Shown: positions 1 to 7,350 of the stretch, one piece after another | Position numbering within the stretch: the first letter of the stretch is position 1 | Layout: every line of letters begins with the position of its first letter | DNA from: Clostridia bacterium | GTDB lineage: Bacteria; Bacillota; Clostridia; Oscillospirales; CAG-272 | Assembly: GCA_900753285.1 (NCBI GenBank) | Contig: CAADYN010000238.1 | Location: 1-11,543, forward strand | DNA length: 11,543 nt | Reading direction: 5' to 3' | Program-made: the position numbers and the translations under genes | Notes under the pieces: model-generated | Told to the model about the DNA's origin: nothing | Database searches by the model: none | What the model saw: only the letters and a program-made list of their open reading frames with translations

Positions 1-120
1 CACCTTTTCTGATCGCCCCTCGCTTGCGTCTTTATTTTTTGAGTTTTCTGTAACTTATCATTGACGACTGTACAAAAAAACATGTGCGATTTTAGAATAA
101 AACTATTGCAAAAAGTATAG

Positions 121-126
121 TATAAT
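121..126 (+). promoter_or_regulatory. Candidate -10 box for the giant surface-protein gene
   Basis: A perfect TATAAT lies in an AT-rich stretch about 240 bases upstream of the surface-protein start codon. No good -35 hexamer is found at 16-18 bases; the TTGCAA at 106-111 is too close (9 bases). Transcription from here would give a leader of roughly 235 bases. Positions 1-120 show no gene or clear signal; they may be the downstream flank of a gene outside the window. Confidence 0.4.
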
Positions 127-132
127 AAAGTT

Positions 133-361
133 ACTAATACAAATACCCATGTCCGTGAGAACATATAGGTTGGCGATGTATTGCATTTTTCGTTGCACCG
201 CAGAAGGGAGTGAGATTATCTGTTCTGCACGGTTAAGTTCCATGTATTGGAAAAAACGGATGTCCGCGCACTTTGACAGACATAATATTATTCATTTGCT
301 TTGGTCGAGAAGCTTCAGGTCACAGGGCAGAGCATCCGTAAAGGACATTATGAAGAGGAGG
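133..361 (+). other. Possible structured 5' leader of the surface-protein gene, class unknown
   Basis: No convincing protein is encoded here, but several pairings are visible. ACCG (197-200) plus CAGAA (201-205) pairs with TTCTG (223-227) plus CGGT (230-233), giving nine base pairs with a two-base bulge. TTCCA (238-242) faces TGGAA (247-251). ACGGATG (256-262) can pair with CATCCGT (333-339), while the overlapping ATGTCC (260-265) can instead pair with GGACAT (343-348), so two long-range structures are mutually exclusive just upstream of the GAGGAGG ribosome binding site (355-361). I do not recognise a named riboswitch class. Chance pairing in a 230-base stretch cannot be excluded. Confidence 0.3.
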
Positions 362-368
362 AAACAGT

Positions 369-3300
369 ATGTCTAATTTTAAGCGAGTATTATCACTTGT
401 TCTGGTAGTACTCATGATAGTACCAATGTTCGCGCTGCCGACAAGTGCCGCCGAAACATGCAGTATTATCATTAAATATGTTTATGTAAACGGAAATCAT
501 GCAGCACCGCAGTATACAGCGACAGTAGCAAGTGGCTCAAGCTTCAAGCAAACGGTCACAAGTCCCGAGGTTCAAGGATATGCACCTGACAGAGCAGAAG
601 TTATATTTAATTTAGAATCTGTTGAAAAGAATATTACAGAAACTGTAACTTATTCTCCTGCCGAGGTGAATTACACAGTAAATCATTATCAGCAGAACAT
701 CGCGGATGATAAGTATACATTATTTGAAACCGAAACCAAGACCGGCTTTACCGAAAGCGAAGTCGGCGCTAATCTCGCGAAAAAATACGACGGCTTCACG
801 GCACTGCTTTACGATACCACTACGACGATAGCGGCAGACGGCAGTACAGTTGTAGATATCTACTACGACAGAAACTACTACATGCTCAGCCTTGACCTCG
901 ACGGCGGTTACGGAGCAGAGCCTGTATACGCACGCTACGAAGCACCCATCGAAATAGCCACCCCCGAGAAACCCGGCTATACTTTCGGCGGCTGGAATCC
1001 CACAGCTCCTAAAACTATGCCAGCAGAGAATAAAACGCTGACAGCGCAGTGGAATGCAGGACAGGCTACGTATGTAGTTCAGTATTGGCAGGAAAACGCT
1101 AATGACAACGACTACAGCTTTGTTGAACAGAAGACAAGAACTGCTAACACAGGCGATACCGTCAGCGGCTCGAACGATAAGACTTACGCCGGATTTACAT
1201 ATGATTATGATCATGCTGACACTAATGTTACTGTCAATGGTGACGGCAGTACAGTAGTTAATGTATATTACAAGCGTAATGTTTATGAAGTAAATTTCTA
1301 TGAATATAAAAGTAGCGGTTTATTTGGTGGCAGTTGGCAAGTTACAAAAACTATTACCGCAAAATACGGCGCGTTTATCGGTGACAAGTGGCCCGGAAAT
1401 GGTTGGTATGTAAGTAAAAGCAGTTCTGACTCAACTGCGCAATCATATCTTTCTGTTATGCCGCTTGGTGGTAAGAACTTTTATGGACAGCAAACAGGTT
1501 CTTACACTGCAACTGCTACATACTATGTTGAAGCATTGCCCGGTGAAAGTGGAACAACTGTAAGCAGTAAAACATACAAAGAGCACCATAAAGATACTGC
1601 TAAATACGATGAAGATTTTTGGGGCGGCGGACTTAGTGTTACTGATGAAGAACGCTACGAGCTTGAAGGCTTTGAATGTAATAAAAGTATCAGTGCTAAG
1701 AATGGAGACAATTACAACGGCGCAAAGTTCTACTATACCCGCAAGAGCTTTGACCTTGTCTTCGACGATCAATATGGCACACAGGTTTCTGAAAAGCTTC
1801 CTTTTGAACAGGTGCTTTCCGAATCTGTAAACTACAAGAATAACTATGTTCCTGCATATCCCGCTACACTTGAAGCAGGCGCATACTCCTTCGGCGGATG
1901 GTATGCTGACCCCGGATGTACACATGCAGTTGATTGGACAGCAAAAATGCCGGCGGCAACGGTTGTTCTCTATGCCAAATGGACGCCCATCACCCACACC
2001 GTAAGGACATTCCTCACCAAGGATGAAGTCGCAACAGGCACTCCTATTGATACATGGAAAGACATCCCTCACCGTTCTGTAATTAATCCCGCACCCGCTG
2101 ACCCCAAAAACGGAAACTACGTCTTTGTAGGTTGGTTCTATGAAGAAAACGGCGTTGAAAAAGCATACGACTTCTCGATAGCCGTAACAAAGGATCTCGA
2201 CCTCTACGCCAAGTGGAGCTCCAATACACTTGTAGAATACACAATCTACTATAAGCTTGAGGACGGCACTGTAATAGCGGCTGAAACTCACGGAAGCGCA
2301 CTTGCCGGAACAACAAAGACATTTGAAGCAAAATTCGGTGACGAGTTAAACGAAGGCTACAAGACAGGCTACTACCCCGAAACAGCCAGCCATTCCGTAA
2401 CGATGGATATCAATGGTGGTAATGTTTACACGTTCTACTACGTAGCAAAACAAAAGGTAAACTATACCGTAAGATATCTTGAAGTCGGTACAGAAAAAGT
2501 GCTTCATGAAGAAATAACTGTTGAAACCACTCAGAATGTTATTGATGAAAAGTTTGTACCTATTTCAGGATACAGACCTCTTCAGCCTGTCATCAGACTT
2601 ATTCTTTCAGCTGATGAAGAGGAAAACGTTATCACATTCTGGTATGTAAAAGACGAAATCAATGCGTCTGTAATTATTAACCATTATATCCAGACAGTTG
2701 ACGGCAGTAGTTATACTTTATATGTAACTGAGACTGATGTAGCAAGAATCGACAGTACATATACAAAGTCTCCTCTTACAAATATCACAGGATATGAATA
2801 TAATGCAAATCCTCAAAATCCGCTTGCAGATCACCCTGCACAGGCATCCGGCACAGTAACATCAAGCGGACTGGAACTTAACCTGTACTACGACCGCATA
2901 AACTGCAAATATGTTATCAAACACGTTGACAGTGTTACTAACGAAGTTATTGAAACGATTGAAGATGAAGGTCGTTTCGGAACTCAAGTAAGCGGCGAGC
3001 AGAAGTCATTTGAAGGATATCTGCCTGCTGAAGGCGAGCCTACCGAAAAGAGAATAGTTCTCGGAACAGGTACTAACGAGATAATATTCTACTATGATCC
3101 TTGCTTCAATGTAGTTCATGTTAAGCACGAGAGCGAGAATGTTATTGACGCTTCTTCATCAGAGACAGTTAGAATTAAGTCACAAGGCATGACCTACAGC
3201 CTTACAGGAGCGGTACCATCCGGCTACCTCTATGGCGGAGCTTTCAGTGATAGCAGCTGCGAGGCAGATAAGGTTCAGACTTTTGCCGAAGGTGAAAACG

Positions 3301-4583
3301 CAATGTCCTTCACCCCTGTAAAAGGCAGCACCTACTACATCTGGGAAGTGCCGGAGCGTTATCTTGTTCCTCGTACATACAGCGTAGCACATCATGATTC
3401 CGAACATGACGGACAGTTTGATGTTATAAAGCTTTTCCTTCTCACTGTAATTGACAGAAATGAGTATAAAGAGCTTGGCTTCACGATTGTAGATGATGAT
3501 GACTACATATCAACATACGCTGAAAATGATACTGGTTCTGTTAATGATGAACCTGTGACATATGGTGTTATAAATGTAAACAAATCTTATGGACTGTATC
3601 AGCAGCTTTATGTGGATAACGGTATAATTAAGTTAAGCACTACAGACAAGGCACAGAGAGATAAAGGATATATCGGAATTTACAAACTCAACGCATCGCA
3701 GTTTGAATTGTTCTCGGGAGACCACGGTAACAACGATCCTACAAACCTTGTATTTACGCCTTACTGGATAACGCTTGACGGCATTAAAGTTACCGGTACA
3801 AAGACAAGGACTTGCACATACAATGGTATCGGCAATGATAAAATTACTACATCCGATGCCACAAATCTTTCAACATTTACCAATGTACAGGAAGAATCGT
3901 CGGAAGAAATGTCATTCTGTGCTGAATACTCACTTTCTTATGAACCTGATGCAGTAGTAGATCCTGTAGACCCCGTAGACCCTGTAGACCCTGTAGATCC
4001 CGTAGATCCCATCGAACCCGAACCCATTGAACCTGAAGAACCTGCGGACGATGCGATCACAATAACAGTATACGACTACTACGATACCTACGAGGTTGAA
4101 TGCAAGTCCGGCGATATTACAGGTGAAATCGAGTATGCCGGCGTTGACGGAATGCTCTTTGCGGGATGGTTTACCGATTCAAGATATACTTCTGCGGCTG
4201 ATTTCACATATGTCGAAGAGGATATTACGGTTTACGCAAAATATGTCAGTGATTCTTACCTCCAGGTAGAGCGTGTTTCTCCCAGACTGCGCGGAGACGA
4301 ATACCTTGTAACAGCAATCGACAGTGAAGACTACGCCGAAACAGGATTCATTATCAATGACGAAGCTTATACTGTCGACGAGTATTCTTCACGTCTCGGT
4401 CTGTACAGTGCGCGTCTGCTCTTCGGTAGAGGAGTCGGAGCTCGCGCTAAGCTGATGTTCATTGAATTCCCTGACGGAGACGAAATAACAGTAACACCAT
4501 ACTGGGTAACTCTTGACGGCACAACAGTTTACGGAACAACCGAAACATATTCAAATTATAAGAGCCACTACAGAATTTGGTAA
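369..4583 (+). CDS. Giant secreted surface protein with MucBP-like and InlB-B/Flg_new-like repeats
   Basis: This is a 1404-residue exported protein, probably an adhesin or cell-surface structural protein; its ligand is unknown. The start is set by GAGGAGG (355-361), seven bases before the ATG, and by a signal peptide (positive N-terminus, hydrophobic residues 7-23, likely cleavage after TSAA at 25-28). Seven MucBP-like modules end in YY/WY strands near residues 165, 301, 456, 691, 759, 841 and 909. Flg_new/InlB-B-like modules show GYTFGGW (203-209), FGGWY (508-512), FVGWF (586-590) and FAGWF (1264-1268), three of them closing with AKW/AKY. Two related domains (about 998-1150 and 1298-1398) flank an acidic Pro-rich linker (1197-1225). 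No LPXTG, SLH or dockerin motif is visible, so the anchoring mode is unknown. The stop codon touches the ribosome binding site of the 56-residue peptide gene, suggesting co-transcription. Product class is secure; function is not. Confidence 0.9.
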   Translation: MSNFKRVLSLVLVVLMIVPMFALPTSAAETCSIIIKYVYVNGNHAAPQYTATVASGSSFKQTVTSPEVQGYAPDRAEVIFNLESVEKNITETVTYSPAEVNYTVNHYQQNIADDKYTLFETETKTGFTESEVGANLAKKYDGFTALLYDTTTTIAADGSTVVDIYYDRNYYMLSLDLDGGYGAEPVYARYEAPIEIATPEKPGYTFGGWNPTAPKTMPAENKTLTAQWNAGQATYVVQYWQENANDNDYSFVEQKTRTANTGDTVSGSNDKTYAGFTYDYDHADTNVTVNGDGSTVVNVYYKRNVYEVNFYEYKSSGLFGGSWQVTKTITAKYGAFIGDKWPGNGWYVSKSSSDSTAQSYLSVMPLGGKNFYGQQTGSYTATATYYVEALPGESGTTVSSKTYKEHHKDTAKYDEDFWGGGLSVTDEERYELEGFECNKSISAKNGDNYNGAKFYYTRKSFDLVFDDQYGTQVSEKLPFEQVLSESVNYKNNYVPAYPATLEAGAYSFGGWYADPGCTHAVDWTAKMPAATVVLYAKWTPITHTVRTFLTKDEVATGTPIDTWKDIPHRSVINPAPADPKNGNYVFVGWFYEENGVEKAYDFSIAVTKDLDLYAKWSSNTLVEYTIYYKLEDGTVIAAETHGSALAGTTKTFEAKFGDELNEGYKTGYYPETASHSVTMDINGGNVYTFYYVAKQKVNYTVRYLEVGTEKVLHEEITVETTQNVIDEKFVPISGYRPLQPVIRLILSADEEENVITFWYVKDEINASVIINHYIQTVDGSSYTLYVTETDVARIDSTYTKSPLTNITGYEYNANPQNPLADHPAQASGTVTSSGLELNLYYDRINCKYVIKHVDSVTNEVIETIEDEGRFGTQVSGEQKSFEGYLPAEGEPTEKRIVLGTGTNEIIFYYDPCFNVVHVKHESENVIDASSSETVRIKSQGMTYSLTGAVPSGYLYGGAFSDSSCEADKVQTFAEGENAMSFTPVKGSTYYIWEVPERYLVPRTYSVAHHDSEHDGQFDVIKLFLLTVIDRNEYKELGFTIVDDDDYISTYAENDTGSVNDEPVTYGVINVNKSYGLYQQLYVDNGIIKLSTTDKAQRDKGYIGIYKLNASQFELFSGDHGNNDPTNLVFTPYWITLDGIKVTGTKTRTCTYNGIGNDKITTSDATNLSTFTNVQEESSEEMSFCAEYSLSYEPDAVVDPVDPVDPVDPVDPVDPIEPEPIEPEEPADDAITITVYDYYDTYEVECKSGDITGEIEYAGVDGMLFAGWFTDSRYTSAADFTYVEEDITVYAKYVSDSYLQVERVSPRLRGDEYLVTAIDSEDYAETGFIINDEAYTVDEYSSRLGLYSARLLFGRGVGARAKLMFIEFPDGDEITVTPYWVTLDGTTVYGTTETYSNYKSHYRIW
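3957..4010 (+). repeat. Six tandem 9-base units encoding Val-Asp-Pro linker
   Basis: Six in-frame copies of GTAGAYCCY encode six Val-Asp-Pro triplets (residues 1197-1214), followed by Ile-Glu-Pro-type variants up to residue 1225. The units differ only at pyrimidine wobble positions. In the protein this is an extended acidic linker between the two copies of the C-terminal module. Nine-base tandem units can change in number by slippage without breaking the frame, so length variation between strains is plausible. Confidence 0.9.
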
Positions 4584-4595
4584 AGGAGACAAGTC

Positions 4596-4766
4596 ATGGA
4601 TGATTTAATGAATGCTGAACTTAATGATATAATCAGCCATAGGGATGATGTTATTATTGGAGATTCAAATGAAGGTGATTTACAAAATATTGGAGAGCTC
4701 CATGAGTTCATCATGCCTGACGGTTCCAAGGTTTTGATTGACAGATTCGGCAATATAATCAGATAA
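4596..4766 (+). CDS. Small acidic 56-residue peptide, candidate substrate of the adjacent kinase/PqqD pair
   Basis: The ATG is preceded by AAAGGAG (4582-4588), seven bases upstream, and the gene begins 12 bases after the surface-protein stop, so translation is probably coupled. The peptide has no Cys, no signal peptide and no membrane segment. Its N-terminal two thirds are rich in Asp/Glu/Asn, and its last 18 residues (MPDGSKVLIDRFGNIIR region, from Met40) are more hydrophobic and basic at the end. Serines occur at 14, 24 and 45. The split into an acidic front part and a distinct tail, and the position just before HprK-like and PqqD-like genes, would suit a RiPP precursor. However, I see no lasso-type leader motif (YxxP) and no recognised core. 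It could equally be an unrelated small regulatory protein. That it is a gene is well supported; its role is inference. Confidence 0.65.
   Translation: MDDLMNAELNDIISHRDDVIIGDSNEGDLQNIGELHEFIMPDGSKVLIDRFGNIIR
4732..4759 (+). promoter_or_regulatory. Weak candidate promoter inside the small peptide gene
   Basis: A perfect TATAAT (4754-4759) lies in the last codons of the small gene, with TTTTGA (4732-4737) 16 bases upstream as a poor -35. A perfect TTGACA (4738-4743) is also present but only 10 bases away, too close to serve. If used, transcription would start near 4766 and the kinase mRNA would begin almost directly with the hairpin at 4772-4805. Confidence 0.25.
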
Positions 4767-4771
4767 AACAA

Positions 4772-4805
4772 AAAACGGGGGGATGGCGGTACATTCCTCC
4801 GTTTT
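4772..4805 (+). terminator. Hairpin between peptide gene and kinase gene: terminator or attenuator
   Basis: Fourteen base pairs, two of them G-U, join 4772-4785 with 4792-4805 around a six-base loop (4786-4791). The 3' arm ends in GTTTT and is followed by an AT-rich but not uninterrupted U stretch, so termination may be partial. An A-run before the stem and the U-run after it make it look bidirectional. It begins six bases after the peptide stop codon and ends 11 bases before the kinase start codon. Partial termination here would make peptide mRNA more abundant than kinase mRNA, as is common between RiPP precursors and their enzymes. Confidence 0.7.
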
Positions 4806-4816
4806 ACATTATTAAT

Positions 4817-5533
4817 ATGAAAACCATAATTAAAATCGCGGATATTCCAATTGGCATCGAGCTTCAAAACGACGGCTATCTTCCGGCATTCAGTCCGTAC
4901 ATTACTTCCGAAGAGCCTGTTTTCAGCATCAGCATAACTATGGATGATATCCAAAAAGTGCGCGAAAGACGTAAAGAATATGCGGAAGAATCGGATCAGT
5001 ACATCGAGTACATGGAGCTTTACAACAAAATCGCAGATAAAATGCTAAACTGTGACAGAGCCGGATTTCACGGAGTCGCGTTTCTCTGGCAGGGGAAGGC
5101 GTGGATATTTACTGCCCTTAGCGGAACGGGAAAAACCACGCAGTATGTCCTGTGGAAGTCGCTTTTTGGTGAAGAGATTCAAATGATAAACGGCGACAAA
5201 CCTTTCCTCAGCTTTTACAGTGACGAAATAATTCTTCATCCGTCTCCGTGGGCAGGTAAGGAGTGCCTTTCGCAGAAGATAACTGCTCCACTCGGCGGAA
5301 TAATTCTGCTTGAACAAAATAAAGAAAACAAAATCAGCAGACTAAACCCAAGTGAAGCCGCGGGAATGCTGTTTTTGCAGTTCATGTTCAGCCGAGAGAA
5401 TGCGGAAGACGTCAAAAAAATCTGCGAGCTTGAAGAAAAACTGCTGACAAAAATACCTGTCTGGAAACTGATGAACCGCGGAGATAAAGAGTCCGCAAAG
5501 TTGTGTCACGATACACTTTTGGAGGAAAAATGA
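4817..5533 (+). CDS. HPr kinase/phosphorylase-like P-loop protein of the RiPP-associated type
   Basis: This 238-residue protein matches the C-terminal kinase fold of HprK but lacks the N-terminal half and the HPr-recognition context of true HprK. A Walker A motif, ALSGTGKTT (100-108), is followed by NGDKPFL (125-131), the position of the catalytic Asp region, then PSPWAGKE (142-149) and LLEQNKEN (164-171), all typical of HprK-related proteins found beside PqqD proteins. In the lasso peptide paeninodin, such a kinase phosphorylates a Ser of the precursor; a similar role on a peptide or protein substrate is inferred here. The N-terminus starts like its family, with a short beta strand (IKIADIPI). 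No Shine-Dalgarno sequence precedes the ATG. The stop overlaps the next start (ATGA), so kinase and PqqD protein are translationally coupled. Confidence 0.85.
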   Translation: MKTIIKIADIPIGIELQNDGYLPAFSPYITSEEPVFSISITMDDIQKVRERRKEYAEESDQYIEYMELYNKIADKMLNCDRAGFHGVAFLWQGKAWIFTALSGTGKTTQYVLWKSLFGEEIQMINGDKPFLSFYSDEIILHPSPWAGKECLSQKITAPLGGIILLEQNKENKISRLNPSEAAGMLFLQFMFSRENAEDVKKICELEEKLLTKIPVWKLMNRGDKESAKLCHDTLLEEK

Positions 5534-5811
5534 AATACATACTGCAAAAAGATGTGGTTTTGAGCACAATATGCGGTGAGCAATTTCTTATAGCCGCAGG
5601 AGATGCGAGAGGATGCGTGCCGTATATCGAAGGTATCACAAAGCCCGGGGCATATTTCTGGAAATTGCTTGAAGCGGGAGACAGCATCGAAAACATAATC
5701 AAGACCGCTTCAGCCGACTACAATACCACCGAGGAAAACGCAAGCATCGCATTCTGGAAATTCGCGAAATCACTTGAAGCAAAAGGCTACATAAAATTCT
5801 CAGAGAATTAA
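5530..5811 (+). CDS. PqqD-like peptide-recognition (RRE) protein
   Basis: This 93-residue protein has the PqqD arrangement: an N-terminal beta region (residues 4-22, with GEQFLI at 16-21), a middle GAYFWKLLEAG segment (40-50) equivalent to the family's GxxIWxLLxxG helix, SIENIIKTASADY (52-64), and a final helix ending in LEAKGYI (82-88). PqqD-type domains bind the leader of a precursor peptide and present it to a modifying enzyme. The start at 5530 is preferred because GGAGG (5521-5525) lies four bases upstream and the ATG overlaps the kinase stop; an in-frame ATG at 5503 has no such site and adds nine residues unlike the family. Its natural partner here is the HprK-like kinase. The 56-residue peptide is the nearest candidate ligand, which is inference. 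Confidence 0.85.
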   Translation: MKYILQKDVVLSTICGEQFLIAAGDARGCVPYIEGITKPGAYFWKLLEAGDSIENIIKTASADYNTTEENASIAFWKFAKSLEAKGYIKFSEN

Positions 5812-5816
5812 AAAAT

Positions 5817-5891
5817 CAGCCGTCTGTTCGGTAAATCTCAAATGTTAGAATGTAAATCTAATAAACGAGATTAAACCGATACAGGCGGCTG
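5817..5891. terminator. Long bidirectional hairpin between PqqD gene and murC
   Basis: The outer stem pairs 5817-5832 with 5875-5891 (16 pairs, one G-U, one bulged T at 5880). A second stem pairs AATCTC (5834-5839) with GAGATT (5867-5872), and a third pairs TTAGA (5845-5849) with TCTAA (5857-5861). The structure is followed by TTTATGTTT on the + strand and by a run of six Ts on the - strand just past one intervening base, so it can end transcripts of both convergent genes. It is longer and more elaborate than needed for a terminator. Confidence 0.75.
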
Positions 5892-5919
5892 TTTATGTTT
5901 ATTCAGTTTTCGCTATAGC

Positions 5920-7350
5920 TCATTTCGCGTTGCCTTCCAAAATTTCAGCGACTTTTATTACATCTCCAGCACCCATCACAACAATAACGTCGCCGTCATT
6001 GCCTTCAGCTTCAGCAATTTCGGCAGCTTTTTCAAGTGAATCCGCGCAGACAACGCTCTTGTTCTTCTCAGATATCGCATCAGCTAACTTTTCCGAGGTG
6101 ATTCCGTAGGTGTTTGTTTCCCTTGCCGCGTAAATAGGACAGAGTATCAGTTTGTCTACGCCCGAATCAGCAAAAGCCGAAACAAAGCCGTCGAAAAGTT
6201 CAGCTGTCCTTGAATAAGTATGCGACTGGAAGACGATAATTAACCTGCCTTTTGTGATTTTTCGAGCTGCAGAGAGAGTAGCCGCAATTTCCGTCGGGTG
6301 GTGAGCATAGTCGGAATACAGCTCCGCTCCGTTTTTAGTCTTTCCGAGATTTTCCATTCTGCGGCAGATTCCACGGTATTCGCTGAGTCCGCCTGCAATT
6401 TCTTCGGGAGTTGTTCCTGAAATAATGCAAGCCGCAAAAGCCGCAAGAGAGTCCGAGATGTAGTGAGCTCCCGGGATTTTCAGCTTCACGTGGGCGAGCT
6501 TTTCTCCCTTGCTCATTATGTCAAATTCGGGATAACCGTCAGATGTGTCCTCGTTTTCCGAATAATAGTCGGCGGATTTGTCAGTGCGCGAGAATGAAAC
6601 CACATTGATAGCGCGTTTCACAGCTTCTGCCGCGACTAGCCTGCAATTCTCGTCGTCGAGATTAATAACGGCATTTTTGCAGGAGGGAAGAGTGATGAAA
6701 TTCAGATAAGAGCCGCGCATTTGCTCCATCGACTTGAAGTAATCCACGTGGTCAAGCTCGATATTTAAAATAATCGCCGTCGTAGGATTGAAATCAAGGA
6801 AAGAATCCATGTATTCGCAGGCTTCAAACACAAAGTAATCGTGTCCGCCGATAATGTCAACTTCTCCCGTTTCCTTTAGAGCCGCGCCGCCGGATACAGT
6901 GGGATTTTTCTTCGCGTATGATAAAATTTTCGCGAGCATTCCCGTCGTGGTGCTTTTTCCGTGAGTGCCGGAAACTCCTATTCGTTCGCTGTAGCCCGTC
7001 ATGATGTAACCGAGGTAGTCTGCGCGTGAGATAAGCGGGATTCCGTGGTCGCGAGCGTATGAATATTCAGGATTGCTTTCGGGAATAGCGACAGTGTAAA
7101 CAAGAGCCGCGCAGTCCTTCACGTGTTCGGCAGAAGCGGTATAGTACACCTTGATACCCATTGCTTCAAGCTTGTCGGTGATAGCGGATTCTGTTCTGTC
7201 GTAGCCGGAAACCTCGTATCCTCGAAGGTGGCTGATGTGTGCGAGGGAGTTCATACTGACGCCGCCGATTCCGTCAAAGAATATTTTCTTTTTATTTTTC
7301 AGTATTTCAGCGATTTCTTTGGGACCGTGATGTGTGTTAGGTAATGCCAT
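5920..7350 (-). CDS. murC: UDP-N-acetylmuramate--L-alanine ligase MurC
   Basis: MurC joins L-alanine to UDP-N-acetylmuramic acid with ATP, the first amino-acid addition in cytoplasmic peptidoglycan precursor synthesis. The 476 residues cover all three Mur ligase domains at usual length. The N-terminal UDP-binding domain has GIGGVSM (27-33). The central ATPase domain has the P-loop SGTHGKSTT (127-135), EACEY (176-180) and NIELDHVDYF (196-205). The C-terminal domain has DYAHHPTE (347-354) and QSHTYSRT (375-382), which are MurC hallmarks, and ends with MGAGD (459-463). The start is supported by AAAGG eight bases upstream (complement of 7359-7363). It is divergent from spoVG with 228 bases between and has no operon partner in the window. 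No disruption or missing motif is seen. Confidence 0.97.
   Translation of the reverse strand: MALPNTHHGPKEIAEILKNKKKIFFDGIGGVSMNSLAHISHLRGYEVSGYDRTESAITDKLEAMGIKVYYTASAEHVKDCAALVYTVAIPESNPEYSYARDHGIPLISRADYLGYIMTGYSERIGVSGTHGKSTTTGMLAKILSYAKKNPTVSGGAALKETGEVDIIGGHDYFVFEACEYMDSFLDFNPTTAIILNIELDHVDYFKSMEQMRGSYLNFITLPSCKNAVINLDDENCRLVAAEAVKRAINVVSFSRTDKSADYYSENEDTSDGYPEFDIMSKGEKLAHVKLKIPGAHYISDSLAAFAACIISGTTPEEIAGGLSEYRGICRRMENLGKTKNGAELYSDYAHHPTEIAATLSAARKITKGRLIIVFQSHTYSRTAELFDGFVSAFADSGVDKLILCPIYAARETNTYGITSEKLADAISEKNKSVVCADSLEKAAEIAEAEGNDGDVIVVMGAGDVIKVAEILEGNAK

Noticed and set aside
149..376. 75-residue open frame before the surface-protein gene
   Set aside because: It has no ribosome binding site, its composition is not protein-like (scattered Arg, Cys, Ser), it runs over the surface-protein ribosome binding site and start, and the same stretch shows RNA-like pairings.
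1443..2291. 282-residue antisense open frame inside the surface-protein gene
   Set aside because: It is antisense to an unambiguous gene, Cys/Val/Phe-rich, and resembles no family; it follows from codon bias of the real frame.
3957..4010. Short tandem repeat considered as a CRISPR or mobile-element signal
   Set aside because: The units are 9 bases, in frame and without spacers; they encode a Val-Asp-Pro protein linker.
4738..4759. TTGACA followed by TATAAT as a strong promoter
   Set aside because: The hexamers are only 10 bases apart, too close for sigma-A; only the TATAAT with a weaker -35 was kept as a low-confidence candidate.
4596..4766. Small gene as a lasso-peptide precursor
   Set aside because: There is no YxxP-type leader motif, no identifiable core, and no cyclase or B2 protease nearby; only a general RiPP-like or kinase-substrate role was kept as a hypothesis.
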